A DNA stretch of 64,000 bases from JACQFV01 sp964593585 (GTDB taxonomy: Bacteria > Zixibacteria > MSB-5A5 > WJJR01). Every line of letters starts with the position of its first letter. The stretch's first letter is position 1. The stretch is taken from the NCBI GenBank assembly GCA_964593585.1, contig CAZQIZ010000003.1, positions 62,001-126,000 on the forward strand, read 5' to 3'. The notes under the pieces are model-generated. The model saw only the letters and a list, made by a program, of their open reading frames with translations, did not search any database and was not told the DNA's origin. A program made the position numbers and the translations under genes. Positions 32,873-41,051 of this stretch are shown in pieces.

Positions 32873-35800
32873 TCATCCTCCACTGTGCGATGCCGACGGA
32901 TCATGGCAGCGCACGCACAAACCACGCATCGCGTCGCCGAGAAGCAACGCTTTTTGCGTGGAATTGTGGGGTGAGTGGCAACTGGTGCAGACAATCTTGC
33001 CGCGGTTGTCGGGATTCTTGGTCTGTTCGCCCATCGGATGGAAGTGCGTCTTGGGCGCATCCTCGTGGCAGCGCATGCACAACGCCATGATGTCGGTTTC
33101 GGACAGCAGGCGGGCGTCGGAGCCGCCATGCGGAGTGTGGCAGATTGCGCAGTCCTCGCGCGCCGGGTTGTGCACCACCGAGTCGGCGAGATTGATCGTT
33201 TCGTGGCAGTTGGTGCAAACCGAGAACCCTGTCTTGCGCAGCAGCGCGGGGGTGTCGCCTACGTGCGGCGAGTGGCAGGTCATGCAGGCGGCGCTGTCGG
33301 CCAAGGCCGCGTGCACCACCGGCATGCCGTCGATGGCCGCGATCGTCTCGCCGTGGCACTGCCCGCACAGTTGCCGGTCGCCGCGGACTTCGGTCGCGCC
33401 GGCTTCATGACAGGCGCCGCACTCGCGCGCTTCAAAGGGGGCGTGCTGCGAGCGCTTGAGCATCGCCACGCCCTTGGCGGTCGAGGTGTGCGGATCGTGG
33501 CAGGACATGCAGTCGCCGCCGGTGGCCGCCACGCCCGGCACCACATGCACCGCACGCCAGGCGGCGGTCTTGGTGTCATGGCACTTGCCGCAGAGCTCCG
33601 ACGGCGGCGATGTCAGCAGGGAGGCGTTGTCCGACGCGTGGCCGGCATGACAGGACAGGCACCCTTCGGCAATGGCGCCGTGGCGTGTCTCGTTCTGCAG
33701 ACGCTCCGCCAATGTGGTGTGACAATCCAGGCAGAGGCCGTTGGCGTTTTTCACCAGCAGGCCGGGCTGCGCGGAGCCATGCGGCTCGTGGCAGCGCCGG
33801 CAGTCGCCTTCGGCATAGGGACGGTGGCGGATCTTGCCGGGGGTGGCATCATGGCATGATCCGCAGACCGACGACAGTTTGCCCGTCAACAGATGCGGCT
33901 CGTTCGACGAGTGCGCGCTGTGGCAGGCCGTGCACTCGCCGCCCGCCGCCGGCGCATGCGCGACGGTCATATCCAGTTGCGTCTGCAGGTCCTCATGACA
34001 GGTCAGGCAAAGATCGGGCTGCGCGGCCGTGAGCGTGACGCTCCCCGGGCCGGTGTGGCAGGCATCGCAGGAGCCATCGCCGAACGGCGCGTGCGTGTTC
34101 GACTTGATCAGCCCCTTGCGCTCCGAAGCGTGCGGGTCATGGCACTGGGTGCAGTCGGCGCTGGCCAGATTGATCCCCCGATGCGGCTCGGACGGAATCG
34201 CGGCGGGATCATGGCACCCCTGGCAGAGTTCGTACGTCGGCTTGGTCAGCAGATTGCCGTTGGGCGACTGATGGGCCGAATGGCAGGCGGAGCATTCACC
34301 GTTGCGCGCCGGCAGGTGCTGCACCGTCTTGGTCTGCCACAAATCGATATCGTCGGCGTGGCAGGTCCGGCAGAGAGAAACGGACGTGCTGTCCAGTTTG
34401 GGGTAGTTGAATATCTGTCCGACCGGCGTGCTCAGCATCTGCCGGCGCGGACCCAAAAGGTTGGCGAACTGGCTGCCGTGCGGATTGTGGCAACCGCCGC
34501 AATCCCCCTGATCGAAGGGTTTGTGCACCGACTTGGCCGCCGGGTCGCGTGCGACATCATGGCAATCGGCGCAGACCCCGGACCCGGGCTTCAACAGCAG
34601 TCCCTTGTGCGGCGCTTCGTGCGCGCCGTGACAGACGCCGCAGTCTTCCACCACCGAGTGCTTGTGTTCGGCCGTGACAAAACGCGCGATGTTCTGGTGG
34701 CATTTGAAGCAGAGCATCGGCGGTTCCTGCTGCAGTGACTTGACGCCGACACCGGCGTGCGGGTCGTGGCAGATGGCGCAATCGCCCTGCTTGACCGGCT
34801 CGTGCGCCACCATCGTCGGCGACAGCCCCGGATCATGACATTTGACGCAGGTGGCCTGCGGTGTCTCGCGCAACAGCGCCGGCTGCATGCTCGCATGCGG
34901 CGAATGGCAGTCCAGGCAGCCGAGGTCGGCGGTCTGCAGATGATGCGACGCGGTGAATTTCGCGTCCGTGTGGCAATCGCGGCAGAGCGCCTCGCCGGGT
35001 TTGATCAAGAGCGATTTTTCCGCGGAGCCGTGCGCGTCGTGGCAGACATTGCAGTCTCCTGCCAGCACCGGCTGGTGAATGCTGACCGTCTTTTCCAGCA
35101 CCGGCGCCGACATGTCCTCATGGCAGGTCTGGCACAGCAGCGCCACGCCATCCTTCAGAAGCCCCGGGCGGTTGGATTGATGCGCCGAGTGACATTGGTA
35201 GCATTCGCCCATGGCGGCCGGCGCATGCGGCGTGGCCAGTTCCAGTTTGGCGCCGATGTTGTCATGGCAGGCGGAGCATCCGTTCCAGGTCGAATCGGCC
35301 GCGCCGATGGACTGCGGCGGCACAGGTTCCCCGGTGTGGCAGGCGTCGCACATGCCGTCGGCCACCGGCGGATGCACATGCTCGCCGATCAGCGCGGGCT
35401 TGGACGAGCGATGCGGATCGTGGCAGCCCGAACATTCCAGCCCCGCCGGGATGATCCCCTTGGCCTCATGCGCGCGCTGAACGCCGCCATCGTCGTGGCA
35501 GACCCCGCACTGCGAGCGTTGATCGGCGTTGAGGAGATTGTCCAACGGACCGGTGTGGGGCACGTGGCACTGCCCGCAGGCGCGTTCGGCAAACGGCGGA
35601 TGCTGCTGCGAGGCCGATGACGTGTCCGCCAATTGCTTGTGGCAGGCAAGGCAGACCACATCGCCATCGAGGGATCGGATCAGTCCCTTTTGATCGGAGG
35701 CGTGCGGTTCATGGCAGGTGTTGCACATCCCCTGCACAAAGGCCGGGTGCGCATGCGCGCCGGATGCCACGGTGGTGTCGAAATCGGTGTGGCACTCCAG

Positions 35801-36049
35801 GCAGAGTTCTTTGCCGTCCTTCTTGAGGATCAGCATGTTCGAGAACCCATGGCGCAGATGGCAATCTTCGCAATTGCCTTTGGCGACCGGTTCGTGCTGA
35901 ACTTTCTTCTTGAAGCGGGTCTTCGCTTCCTCGTGGCAGTCGTAGCAAGTCTTCTCCGCGCCGAGGACCGTGGGCGGAGCCACGGTCAGCATCAGGGCCG
36001 CCGCCCAAAGCAGCAACCACACCATTGTCACGCCACGCCGATGGGGCAT
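32873..36049 (-). CDS. Giant secreted c-type cytochrome with 42 CxxCH motifs
   Basis: The 1058-residue product has a signal peptide (MVWLLLWAAALMLTVAPPTVLGA) and 42 CxxCH motifs counted individually, one per about 25 residues. They follow the paired-CxxCH arrangement: CxxCHxPH, a short helix (ALL or GLL, then K/R), then LCxxCH, repeated to the end (final CVRCHDPSASHSGG). There is no second transmembrane segment, so it is exported and could be periplasmic or extracellular. Such heme chains conduct electrons over long distances. It is first in an operon with a second cytochrome and a beta-barrel. Start: ATG at 36049 (GGAGG 12 nt upstream) or ATG at 36061 (abutting GGAGG); the choice is uncertain. 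Confidence 0.9.
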   Translation of the reverse strand: MPHRRGVTMVWLLLWAAALMLTVAPPTVLGAEKTCYDCHEEAKTRFKKKVQHEPVAKGNCEDCHLRHGFSNMLILKKDGKELCLECHTDFDTTVASGAHAHPAFVQGMCNTCHEPHASDQKGLIRSLDGDVVCLACHKQLADTSSASQQHPPFAERACGQCHVPHTGPLDNLLNADQRSQCGVCHDDGGVQRAHEAKGIIPAGLECSGCHDPHRSSKPALIGEHVHPPVADGMCDACHTGEPVPPQSIGAADSTWNGCSACHDNIGAKLELATPHAPAAMGECYQCHSAHQSNRPGLLKDGVALLCQTCHEDMSAPVLEKTVSIHQPVLAGDCNVCHDAHGSAEKSLLIKPGEALCRDCHTDAKFTASHHLQTADLGCLDCHSPHASMQPALLRETPQATCVKCHDPGLSPTMVAHEPVKQGDCAICHDPHAGVGVKSLQQEPPMLCFKCHQNIARFVTAEHKHSVVEDCGVCHGAHEAPHKGLLLKPGSGVCADCHDVARDPAAKSVHKPFDQGDCGGCHNPHGSQFANLLGPRRQMLSTPVGQIFNYPKLDSTSVSLCRTCHADDIDLWQTKTVQHLPARNGECSACHSAHQSPNGNLLTKPTYELCQGCHDPAAIPSEPHRGINLASADCTQCHDPHASERKGLIKSNTHAPFGDGSCDACHTGPGSVTLTAAQPDLCLTCHEDLQTQLDMTVAHAPAAGGECTACHSAHSSNEPHLLTGKLSSVCGSCHDATPGKIRHRPYAEGDCRRCHEPHGSAQPGLLVKNANGLCLDCHTTLAERLQNETRHGAIAEGCLSCHAGHASDNASLLTSPPSELCGKCHDTKTAAWRAVHVVPGVAATGGDCMSCHDPHTSTAKGVAMLKRSQHAPFEARECGACHEAGATEVRGDRQLCGQCHGETIAAIDGMPVVHAALADSAACMTCHSPHVGDTPALLRKTGFSVCTNCHETINLADSVVHNPAREDCAICHTPHGGSDARLLSETDIMALCMRCHEDAPKTHFHPMGEQTKNPDNRGKIVCTSCHSPHNSTQKALLLGDAMRGLCVRCHDPSASHSGG

Positions 36050-36067
36050 AGGGGTTCTCATCCTCCA

Positions 36068-36085
36068 ACCGGAGTACGCTCCGGT
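36068..36085 (-). promoter_or_regulatory. Leader hairpin next to the ribosome binding site of the 42-heme gene
   Basis: A 7-bp palindromic stem (accggag / ctccggt) with a 4-nt loop ends 1-2 nt before GGAGG. It could modulate translation initiation of the giant cytochrome. Confidence 0.4.
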
Positions 36086-36139
36086 GACGCAAACAAGATA
36101 TGGGATGTGGGATAAACGCAAGGGAGCGATGGCACATAG

Positions 36140-36198
36140 TGACAGGTTCTTGTCCGAATTCGCCGCGACTTTTGACAGTTTTGTCAGATTTCTGACAG
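36140..36198. promoter_or_regulatory. Cluster of TGACA/TGTCA half-sites upstream of the conduit operon
   Basis: TGACAG at 36140, TTTTGACAG at 36170-36178, TGTCAG at 36182 and CTGACAG at 36192 create two overlapping palindromes (TGACA-N4-TGTCA and TGTCA-N6-TGACA). They sit between the divergent 42-heme gene and the S9 peptidase gene, so they could regulate either or both. Confidence 0.4.
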
Positions 36199-36308
36199 CG
36201 CCGTCGACAACGCGGCCCGGTGTTGTTATCGTATGCCCCGGCGGCGCGGTAATACCCGTATGCGGGTCCGGTTCATTGCGCACCGCGCCGCAATCTCCGG
36301 AGGTTGCC

Positions 36309-38402
36309 ATGACGTGTCGTCCACTGCCGGTCGTGATGATCGCCGCGTTGGTCGCCGTGGTCGTGTTGGCCGCCTGGCCGCACGATGCGGCCGCGCGCGA
36401 TCCCCTGACCCCCGATCATGTGGCCCGCCTGCGCAGCGTTACCAGCGCCGTCATTTCCCCCGATGGGAAATCGATCGCCTACACGCTGCGCGTGCCCCGC
36501 GATCTGCGCACCGACAAGGATGGCGCGGCGTGGGAGGAACTGTATGTGGTCGACGCCGACGGGCGCTCGCGGCCGTATGTCACCGGCGAGGTCAATGTCA
36601 GCACGGTGCGCTGGACGCCCGATGGCCGCGCGATCACCTATCTGGCCCGCCGCGGCGAGGATGAGAAACGCGCGCTCTATGAGATCCCCCTCGACGGCGG
36701 CGAATCGCGCAAAATCGCCGAACATGGCGCCGACATCGCCAACTACGAACTGGATCCCTCCGGGCAGCGTCTGCTCTTCCTGGCAACCGAGCCGACCCCG
36801 AAGGCGATCGAGTCACTCCGCAAGAAGGGATTCACGCAGGAAGTCTATACCGAGTCCAAAGAACCGGTCTGTGTCTGGGTGCGCGCGGTGGACGCCCCCG
36901 ATTCGCTGGCCAAGCGGTTGGATCTGACCGGCAGCGCCTCTGAGGCGCACTGGAGCCCCGACGGCGGGAAAATCGCGCTCTGTCTGGCGCCGACCGCCAT
37001 GGTCGACGATGAGTACATGCGCCGTCGCGTGCACGTCATCGATGCCACAAACGGCGCGCTGATTGTCAGGATCGACAATCCCGGCAAGATCGGACAGGTG
37101 GCCTGGTCACCCGACGGGCGTCAGCTGGCCATGATCGCAGGGGCCGATCCCAATGATCCCGCCGCGGGGCGGTTGATGATCGCGCCGTCTTCCGGTGGCG
37201 CTCCGATCGACATCATCCCCAACCTGCAGGGCGACATCGCCGACTTTGCCTGGCGCGACAATCAGTCGCTGGTCGTCCTCGTCAATCAGGGTGTCTGGTC
37301 GCATCTCGATGTAATCGGCCTCGATGAACGCCAACCGCGCCTGTACGCCTCTCCCTCTCCGATCTGGTCCGACCGGCAGACACCCATCGGCCGGGCCGAG
37401 GAGGGCGCGATCTTCACGTCGTTTTCGTATGCAGACCTGACCGGCGCGCTGGCGCTGACCGGGAATTCGCCGCGGCATCCCACGGAGGTCTACTACCGCC
37501 GGAGCGCCGGTTCCGACCCGGTGCGTCTGGCCGACAACAACCCGTGGCTTGCCGATTGCGCCCTGGCGCCGCAGGAAGTGGTCCGCTACACGGCGCGGGA
37601 TGGCCTGGAGATCGAAGGTATCCTGATTCGTCCCCTCAACGAACAACCCGGAACCCGCTACCCTCTCATCATGCAGGTGCATGGTGGACCGGAGGCGCAC
37701 AATCAGAATGGCTGGCTGACCAATTACGCCAGCGCCGGGCAGGTCGCCGCCGCCCGCGGCATGGCGGTCTTCTACCCGAACTATCGCGCCAGCACCGGAC
37801 GGGGAGTGGAATTCTCGAAAATGGACCACGGCGATTTGGCCGGGAAGGAATTCGACGATCTGGTCGACGGCGTCGACCACCTGATCGGCACCGGACTGGT
37901 CGACAGCACCAAGGTGGGAGTCACGGGGGGATCCTACGGCGGCTACGCCACGGCTTGGTGCGCGACATACTACTCCGATCGCTTCGCCGCGGCGGTCATG
38001 TCGGTCGGCGTCACCGACCAGGTCTCGAAGTTTGCGATCTCCGACATTCCCAACGAATTGATCGAAGTGCATCTGCGCAAGACGCCGTGGGAGAACTGGC
38101 AATTCCTGCTTGAACGCAGCCCGGTCTATTACGCCGACCGGTCAAAGACGCCGACGTTGATCCTGCATGGCAAGAAGGATACGCGTGTCAATCCCTCCCA
38201 ATCGCTGGAGCTCTACACCCACCTGACAATGCGCGGGAAGGCGCCGGTCCGTTTGGTGTGGTATCCCGATGAGGCGCACGGCAATCGCAAGGCCGCCGCC
38301 CAGCGCGACTACAACCTGCGGATGCTGCAGTGGTTGGAGCACTACCTGAAGGGGCCCGGCGGCGAGCCGCCGGACTACGCGCTCGATTACGGCCTAGAGT
38401 GA
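36309..38402 (+). CDS. Secreted S9-family peptidase (prolyl oligopeptidase/acylaminoacyl-peptidase type)
   Basis: The 697-residue protein has a signal peptide (MIAALVAVVVLAAWPHDAAA), a beta-propeller domain of WD40/PD40-like strands (SPDGKSIAYTL, SPDGRQLAMIAG; residues 30-400) and a C-terminal alpha/beta-hydrolase. Catalytic Ser is in TGGSYGGYATAW, Asp in HGKKDTRVNPSQS and His in DEAHGN. It hydrolyses peptides after Pro or removes N-terminal dipeptides/acyl residues. GGAGG precedes the ATG at 36309 by 5 nt. Divergent from the cytochrome operon; no functional link is implied beyond the shared intergenic region. Confidence 0.9.
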   Translation: MTCRPLPVVMIAALVAVVVLAAWPHDAAARDPLTPDHVARLRSVTSAVISPDGKSIAYTLRVPRDLRTDKDGAAWEELYVVDADGRSRPYVTGEVNVSTVRWTPDGRAITYLARRGEDEKRALYEIPLDGGESRKIAEHGADIANYELDPSGQRLLFLATEPTPKAIESLRKKGFTQEVYTESKEPVCVWVRAVDAPDSLAKRLDLTGSASEAHWSPDGGKIALCLAPTAMVDDEYMRRRVHVIDATNGALIVRIDNPGKIGQVAWSPDGRQLAMIAGADPNDPAAGRLMIAPSSGGAPIDIIPNLQGDIADFAWRDNQSLVVLVNQGVWSHLDVIGLDERQPRLYASPSPIWSDRQTPIGRAEEGAIFTSFSYADLTGALALTGNSPRHPTEVYYRRSAGSDPVRLADNNPWLADCALAPQEVVRYTARDGLEIEGILIRPLNEQPGTRYPLIMQVHGGPEAHNQNGWLTNYASAGQVAAARGMAVFYPNYRASTGRGVEFSKMDHGDLAGKEFDDLVDGVDHLIGTGLVDSTKVGVTGGSYGGYATAWCATYYSDRFAAAVMSVGVTDQVSKFAISDIPNELIEVHLRKTPWENWQFLLERSPVYYADRSKTPTLILHGKKDTRVNPSQSLELYTHLTMRGKAPVRLVWYPDEAHGNRKAAAQRDYNLRMLQWLEHYLKGPGGEPPDYALDYGLE

Positions 38403-38468
38403 GCGCTGCGGCCGAAAAAAGTCGGGCACCAATGCAACTTGCCGCTGTTATGACCGTAGTTAGGGGGC

Positions 38469-39806
38469 ATGGCTATCAAATGGCGCTCCCGGAAGAAGCT
38501 GCTGATCGGCGGCGGCATCGCTTTGATCATCATCGTTTTTGCTCTGATTTCCCTCACCAAATCCGGCGACAAGCACACGGTGGTCCAGGCGGATGTCGCG
38601 ATCCAGGACGACATCACCGAGCTGGTCAATGCCTCCGGACGCATCCAGCCACAGACCAAGGTCAATATCGTGGCGGAGGTCTCGGCCGAGATTCGTGAAA
38701 TCTATGTCCGCGAAGGGGATCGAGTCACCAAGGGGCAGCCGCTCCTGCTTTTGGACACCGTTCAGCTGAAATCGGATGTCACTCAGGCGCGTTATTCGCT
38801 GGATGAGTTGACCTCACGCACCGCTTCCGCCAAAGCGCAGTTCGAACGCGACAAGCTCGAGGCCGAACGGCAGGAAAAACTCTACGCCCAGAAACTGTCC
38901 TCGGAAACAGAATACACCAACGCCCGGCTCGCCTACGAAAGCAGCAAGGCCGAATACGACGCCATGGAGGCGCAGGTCAAGACCGGCCGCGCCCGCCTCG
39001 ACAAGGCGCTGGATAATCTGCGCAAGACCCGGATTACTGCGCCGATGGACGGCGTGGTGACCTACCTCGGCGCGGAAGTCGGCGAAATCTCGCAGGCGCA
39101 GACCTCGTTTACGCAGGGCCAGACGCTGATGACGATCGCCGATCTGTCGGTGTTCGAAGTCGAGGTCGATGTCGATGAGACCGAAGTCGCCAAGGTCCAG
39201 GTGGGCCAGATCGCCAAGATTCGCGTCGATGCCTTCCGCGACACCTCGTTTGCCGGCGAAGTGGTGGAAGTCGGCAACTCGGCGACCATCTCAGGCCAGG
39301 GGACCGAAAGCTACACGACCAGCTTCCGGGTCAAGGTGCGATTCGCCGAAGCCAACCCCGGGGTGCGTCCCGGCATGTCGGCCTCGGTGGACATCACCAC
39401 CGCGACCGCGGCGGATGCCCTCCTGGTTCCCTATGCCGCCGTCGTCACCCGCGAGTTCGATCCGGACTCGCTCAAAAAGTCCGCGACGCCCGTCGAGGAG
39501 ACCAGCGCGGTGGGCACGGCGCACGCCGCCGCCGCCGATGACCCCGATGCCGAGGCGACCGAATCTGGCCCCGCACGCAAATCCAAGAAGATCCGCAAGA
39601 CCGGCGTCTTTCTGATCAAGGATGGCAAGGCCACCTTCCGGGAGATCCGGACCGGCATCGCCGATGACCGCAACATCGCCGTGCACGAGGGCCTGGCTCC
39701 CGGCGACAGCGTGGTCTCCGGCTCCTTCCAGACATTGCGACGTCTCACCGACGGGGAGTTGGTGCGCGTCGATAATCCCACCGGCGGCGGCCCGGACAAG
39801 AAGTAG
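38469..39806 (+). CDS. Membrane-fusion protein, MacA-like adaptor of an ABC exporter
   Basis: The 445-residue protein has one N-terminal transmembrane helix (residues 11-30), a lipoyl-like beta domain (NIVAEVSAEIREIYVREGDRVTKGQPLLLLD), a coiled coil (about 95-185), the second lipoyl half (ITAPMDGVVTYLGAEVGE) and a beta-barrel. An Ala/Asp/Lys-rich insert (about 345-380) interrupts the C-terminal part. It bridges an inner-membrane pump with an outer-membrane channel. The two following genes encode MacB-like permeases, which places this in a MacAB-type exporter or lipid/peptide extrusion system. Confidence 0.87.
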   Translation: MAIKWRSRKKLLIGGGIALIIIVFALISLTKSGDKHTVVQADVAIQDDITELVNASGRIQPQTKVNIVAEVSAEIREIYVREGDRVTKGQPLLLLDTVQLKSDVTQARYSLDELTSRTASAKAQFERDKLEAERQEKLYAQKLSSETEYTNARLAYESSKAEYDAMEAQVKTGRARLDKALDNLRKTRITAPMDGVVTYLGAEVGEISQAQTSFTQGQTLMTIADLSVFEVEVDVDETEVAKVQVGQIAKIRVDAFRDTSFAGEVVEVGNSATISGQGTESYTTSFRVKVRFAEANPGVRPGMSASVDITTATAADALLVPYAAVVTREFDPDSLKKSATPVEETSAVGTAHAAAADDPDAEATESGPARKSKKIRKTGVFLIKDGKATFREIRTGIADDRNIAVHEGLAPGDSVVSGSFQTLRRLTDGELVRVDNPTGGGPDKK

Positions 39807-39827
39807 CCGCCTTGAGCGCGGACGGCC

Positions 39828-41051
39828 ATGGTCCTTTTGTCTCTCATCAAAGAGGCGTTTTCCGCCCTGTGGGTCAACCGCCTCCGCTCTGTCCTGACCA
39901 TCGTCGGCATGGTGATGGGCGTGACTTCGGTCATTGCCATCGTCTCGACCGTCGAGGGAATGCAGAAGAACATGGTGCAGACCTTCGAGTCGATGGGCCC
40001 GAACACCTTCATGGTTTCCCGCATCGGTTTCGCCGTCGACATGAAGCAGTACCTCGAGCGTCTCAAGCGCAAGAAACTCAACCGCCACCTGATCGATCCG
40101 CTGCGCGAGGGCTGCCCCGACTGCGAAGACATCGGCGCCGAGGGGTACGCCAGCGACCATCTCAAATACGGTGCGCAGGGCATGAGCTGGGTGCAGGTCA
40201 CCGGCGAGACGCCCAACATGCTGGCCATTCGCGAAAAGGACGTCGTGGAAGGACGTTACTTCTCCTGGGAGGATGACCACCGCCGCGCCAAAGTCGCCTT
40301 CATCGGCGGCAAGGTGAAAGACAAGCTCTTTCCCAACGAGGACCCCATCGGCAAGCGCATTCGGGTCGGTCCCAACGAATTCACCGTGATCGGCGTCGCG
40401 GAGTCGGTCGGCGGCCTCTTCGGCGACGAAGCCGATGAGTTTGTCTCCATTCCGCTGGCCACCCACCAGTCGCTGTATCCCAAGCCGGGCAACCCGGTCA
40501 ATCTGGTGATCAGGGCCGCATCGATGGAGTCCCGCGAACGCGCCATGGACCAGGTGCGCGTGGTGCTGCGCACCATCCGTCGGGTCGACTACGAGAAGCC
40601 CGACGACTTCGAGATCTTCACGCCCGATGCGATCCTCAGTTTCATCAACAACATCACCCGCGCCTTCCGGGTGCTGGTGGTGTCGCTGCCGCTCCTGTCG
40701 ATCGTCATCGGCGGGATCGTCATCATGAACATCATGATGATCTCGGTAACCGAGCGCACCCGCGAAATTGGCATCCGCAAGTCGATCGGCGCGCGCCGGC
40801 GGCATGTGCTGCTGCAGTTCCTCTACGAATCGCTGATTCTCTCGCTGGTCGGCGGGCTGTTGGGCGCCACCTTCGGGATCCTCCTGGGGCGGACCGTGCT
40901 GACCTCGTTGCTGGACATCCATGTCTCGGCCACGGCGTTGGGGTTGATTCTCGGCCTCGGTATTTCGACCGGCGTCGGACTGTTCTTCGGCATCTACCCG
41001 GCGTGGAAGGCCTCGCGCCTCGACCCGATCAAGGCGCTGTCCTATGAGTAA
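39828..41051 (+). CDS. MacB-type ABC permease (FtsX-like), no ATPase domain
   Basis: A 407-residue protein with the FtsX/MacB layout: an N-terminal transmembrane helix (LTIVGMVMGVTSVIAIVSTVEG), a large periplasmic domain (about 45-270) and three C-terminal helices with ERTREIGIRKSIGARRRHVLLQFLYESLILS, the coupling-helix signature. The ATP-binding domain fused to E. coli MacB is absent, as in LolC/E- or YknZ-like proteins. A CPDC motif lies in the periplasmic region. It overlaps the next permease by 8 nt, so the two may form a heterodimer. Confidence 0.87.
   Translation: MVLLSLIKEAFSALWVNRLRSVLTIVGMVMGVTSVIAIVSTVEGMQKNMVQTFESMGPNTFMVSRIGFAVDMKQYLERLKRKKLNRHLIDPLREGCPDCEDIGAEGYASDHLKYGAQGMSWVQVTGETPNMLAIREKDVVEGRYFSWEDDHRRAKVAFIGGKVKDKLFPNEDPIGKRIRVGPNEFTVIGVAESVGGLFGDEADEFVSIPLATHQSLYPKPGNPVNLVIRAASMESRERAMDQVRVVLRTIRRVDYEKPDDFEIFTPDAILSFINNITRAFRVLVVSLPLLSIVIGGIVIMNIMMISVTERTREIGIRKSIGARRRHVLLQFLYESLILSLVGGLLGATFGILLGRTVLTSLLDIHVSATALGLILGLGISTGVGLFFGIYPAWKASRLDPIKALSYE

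Noticed and set aside
24998..36049. CxxCH-rich region considered as a possible tandem-repeat artefact
   Set aside because: The linkers between motifs differ in length and sequence and share only short family-level residues, so it is a genuine multiheme protein set rather than a recent DNA tandem duplication.
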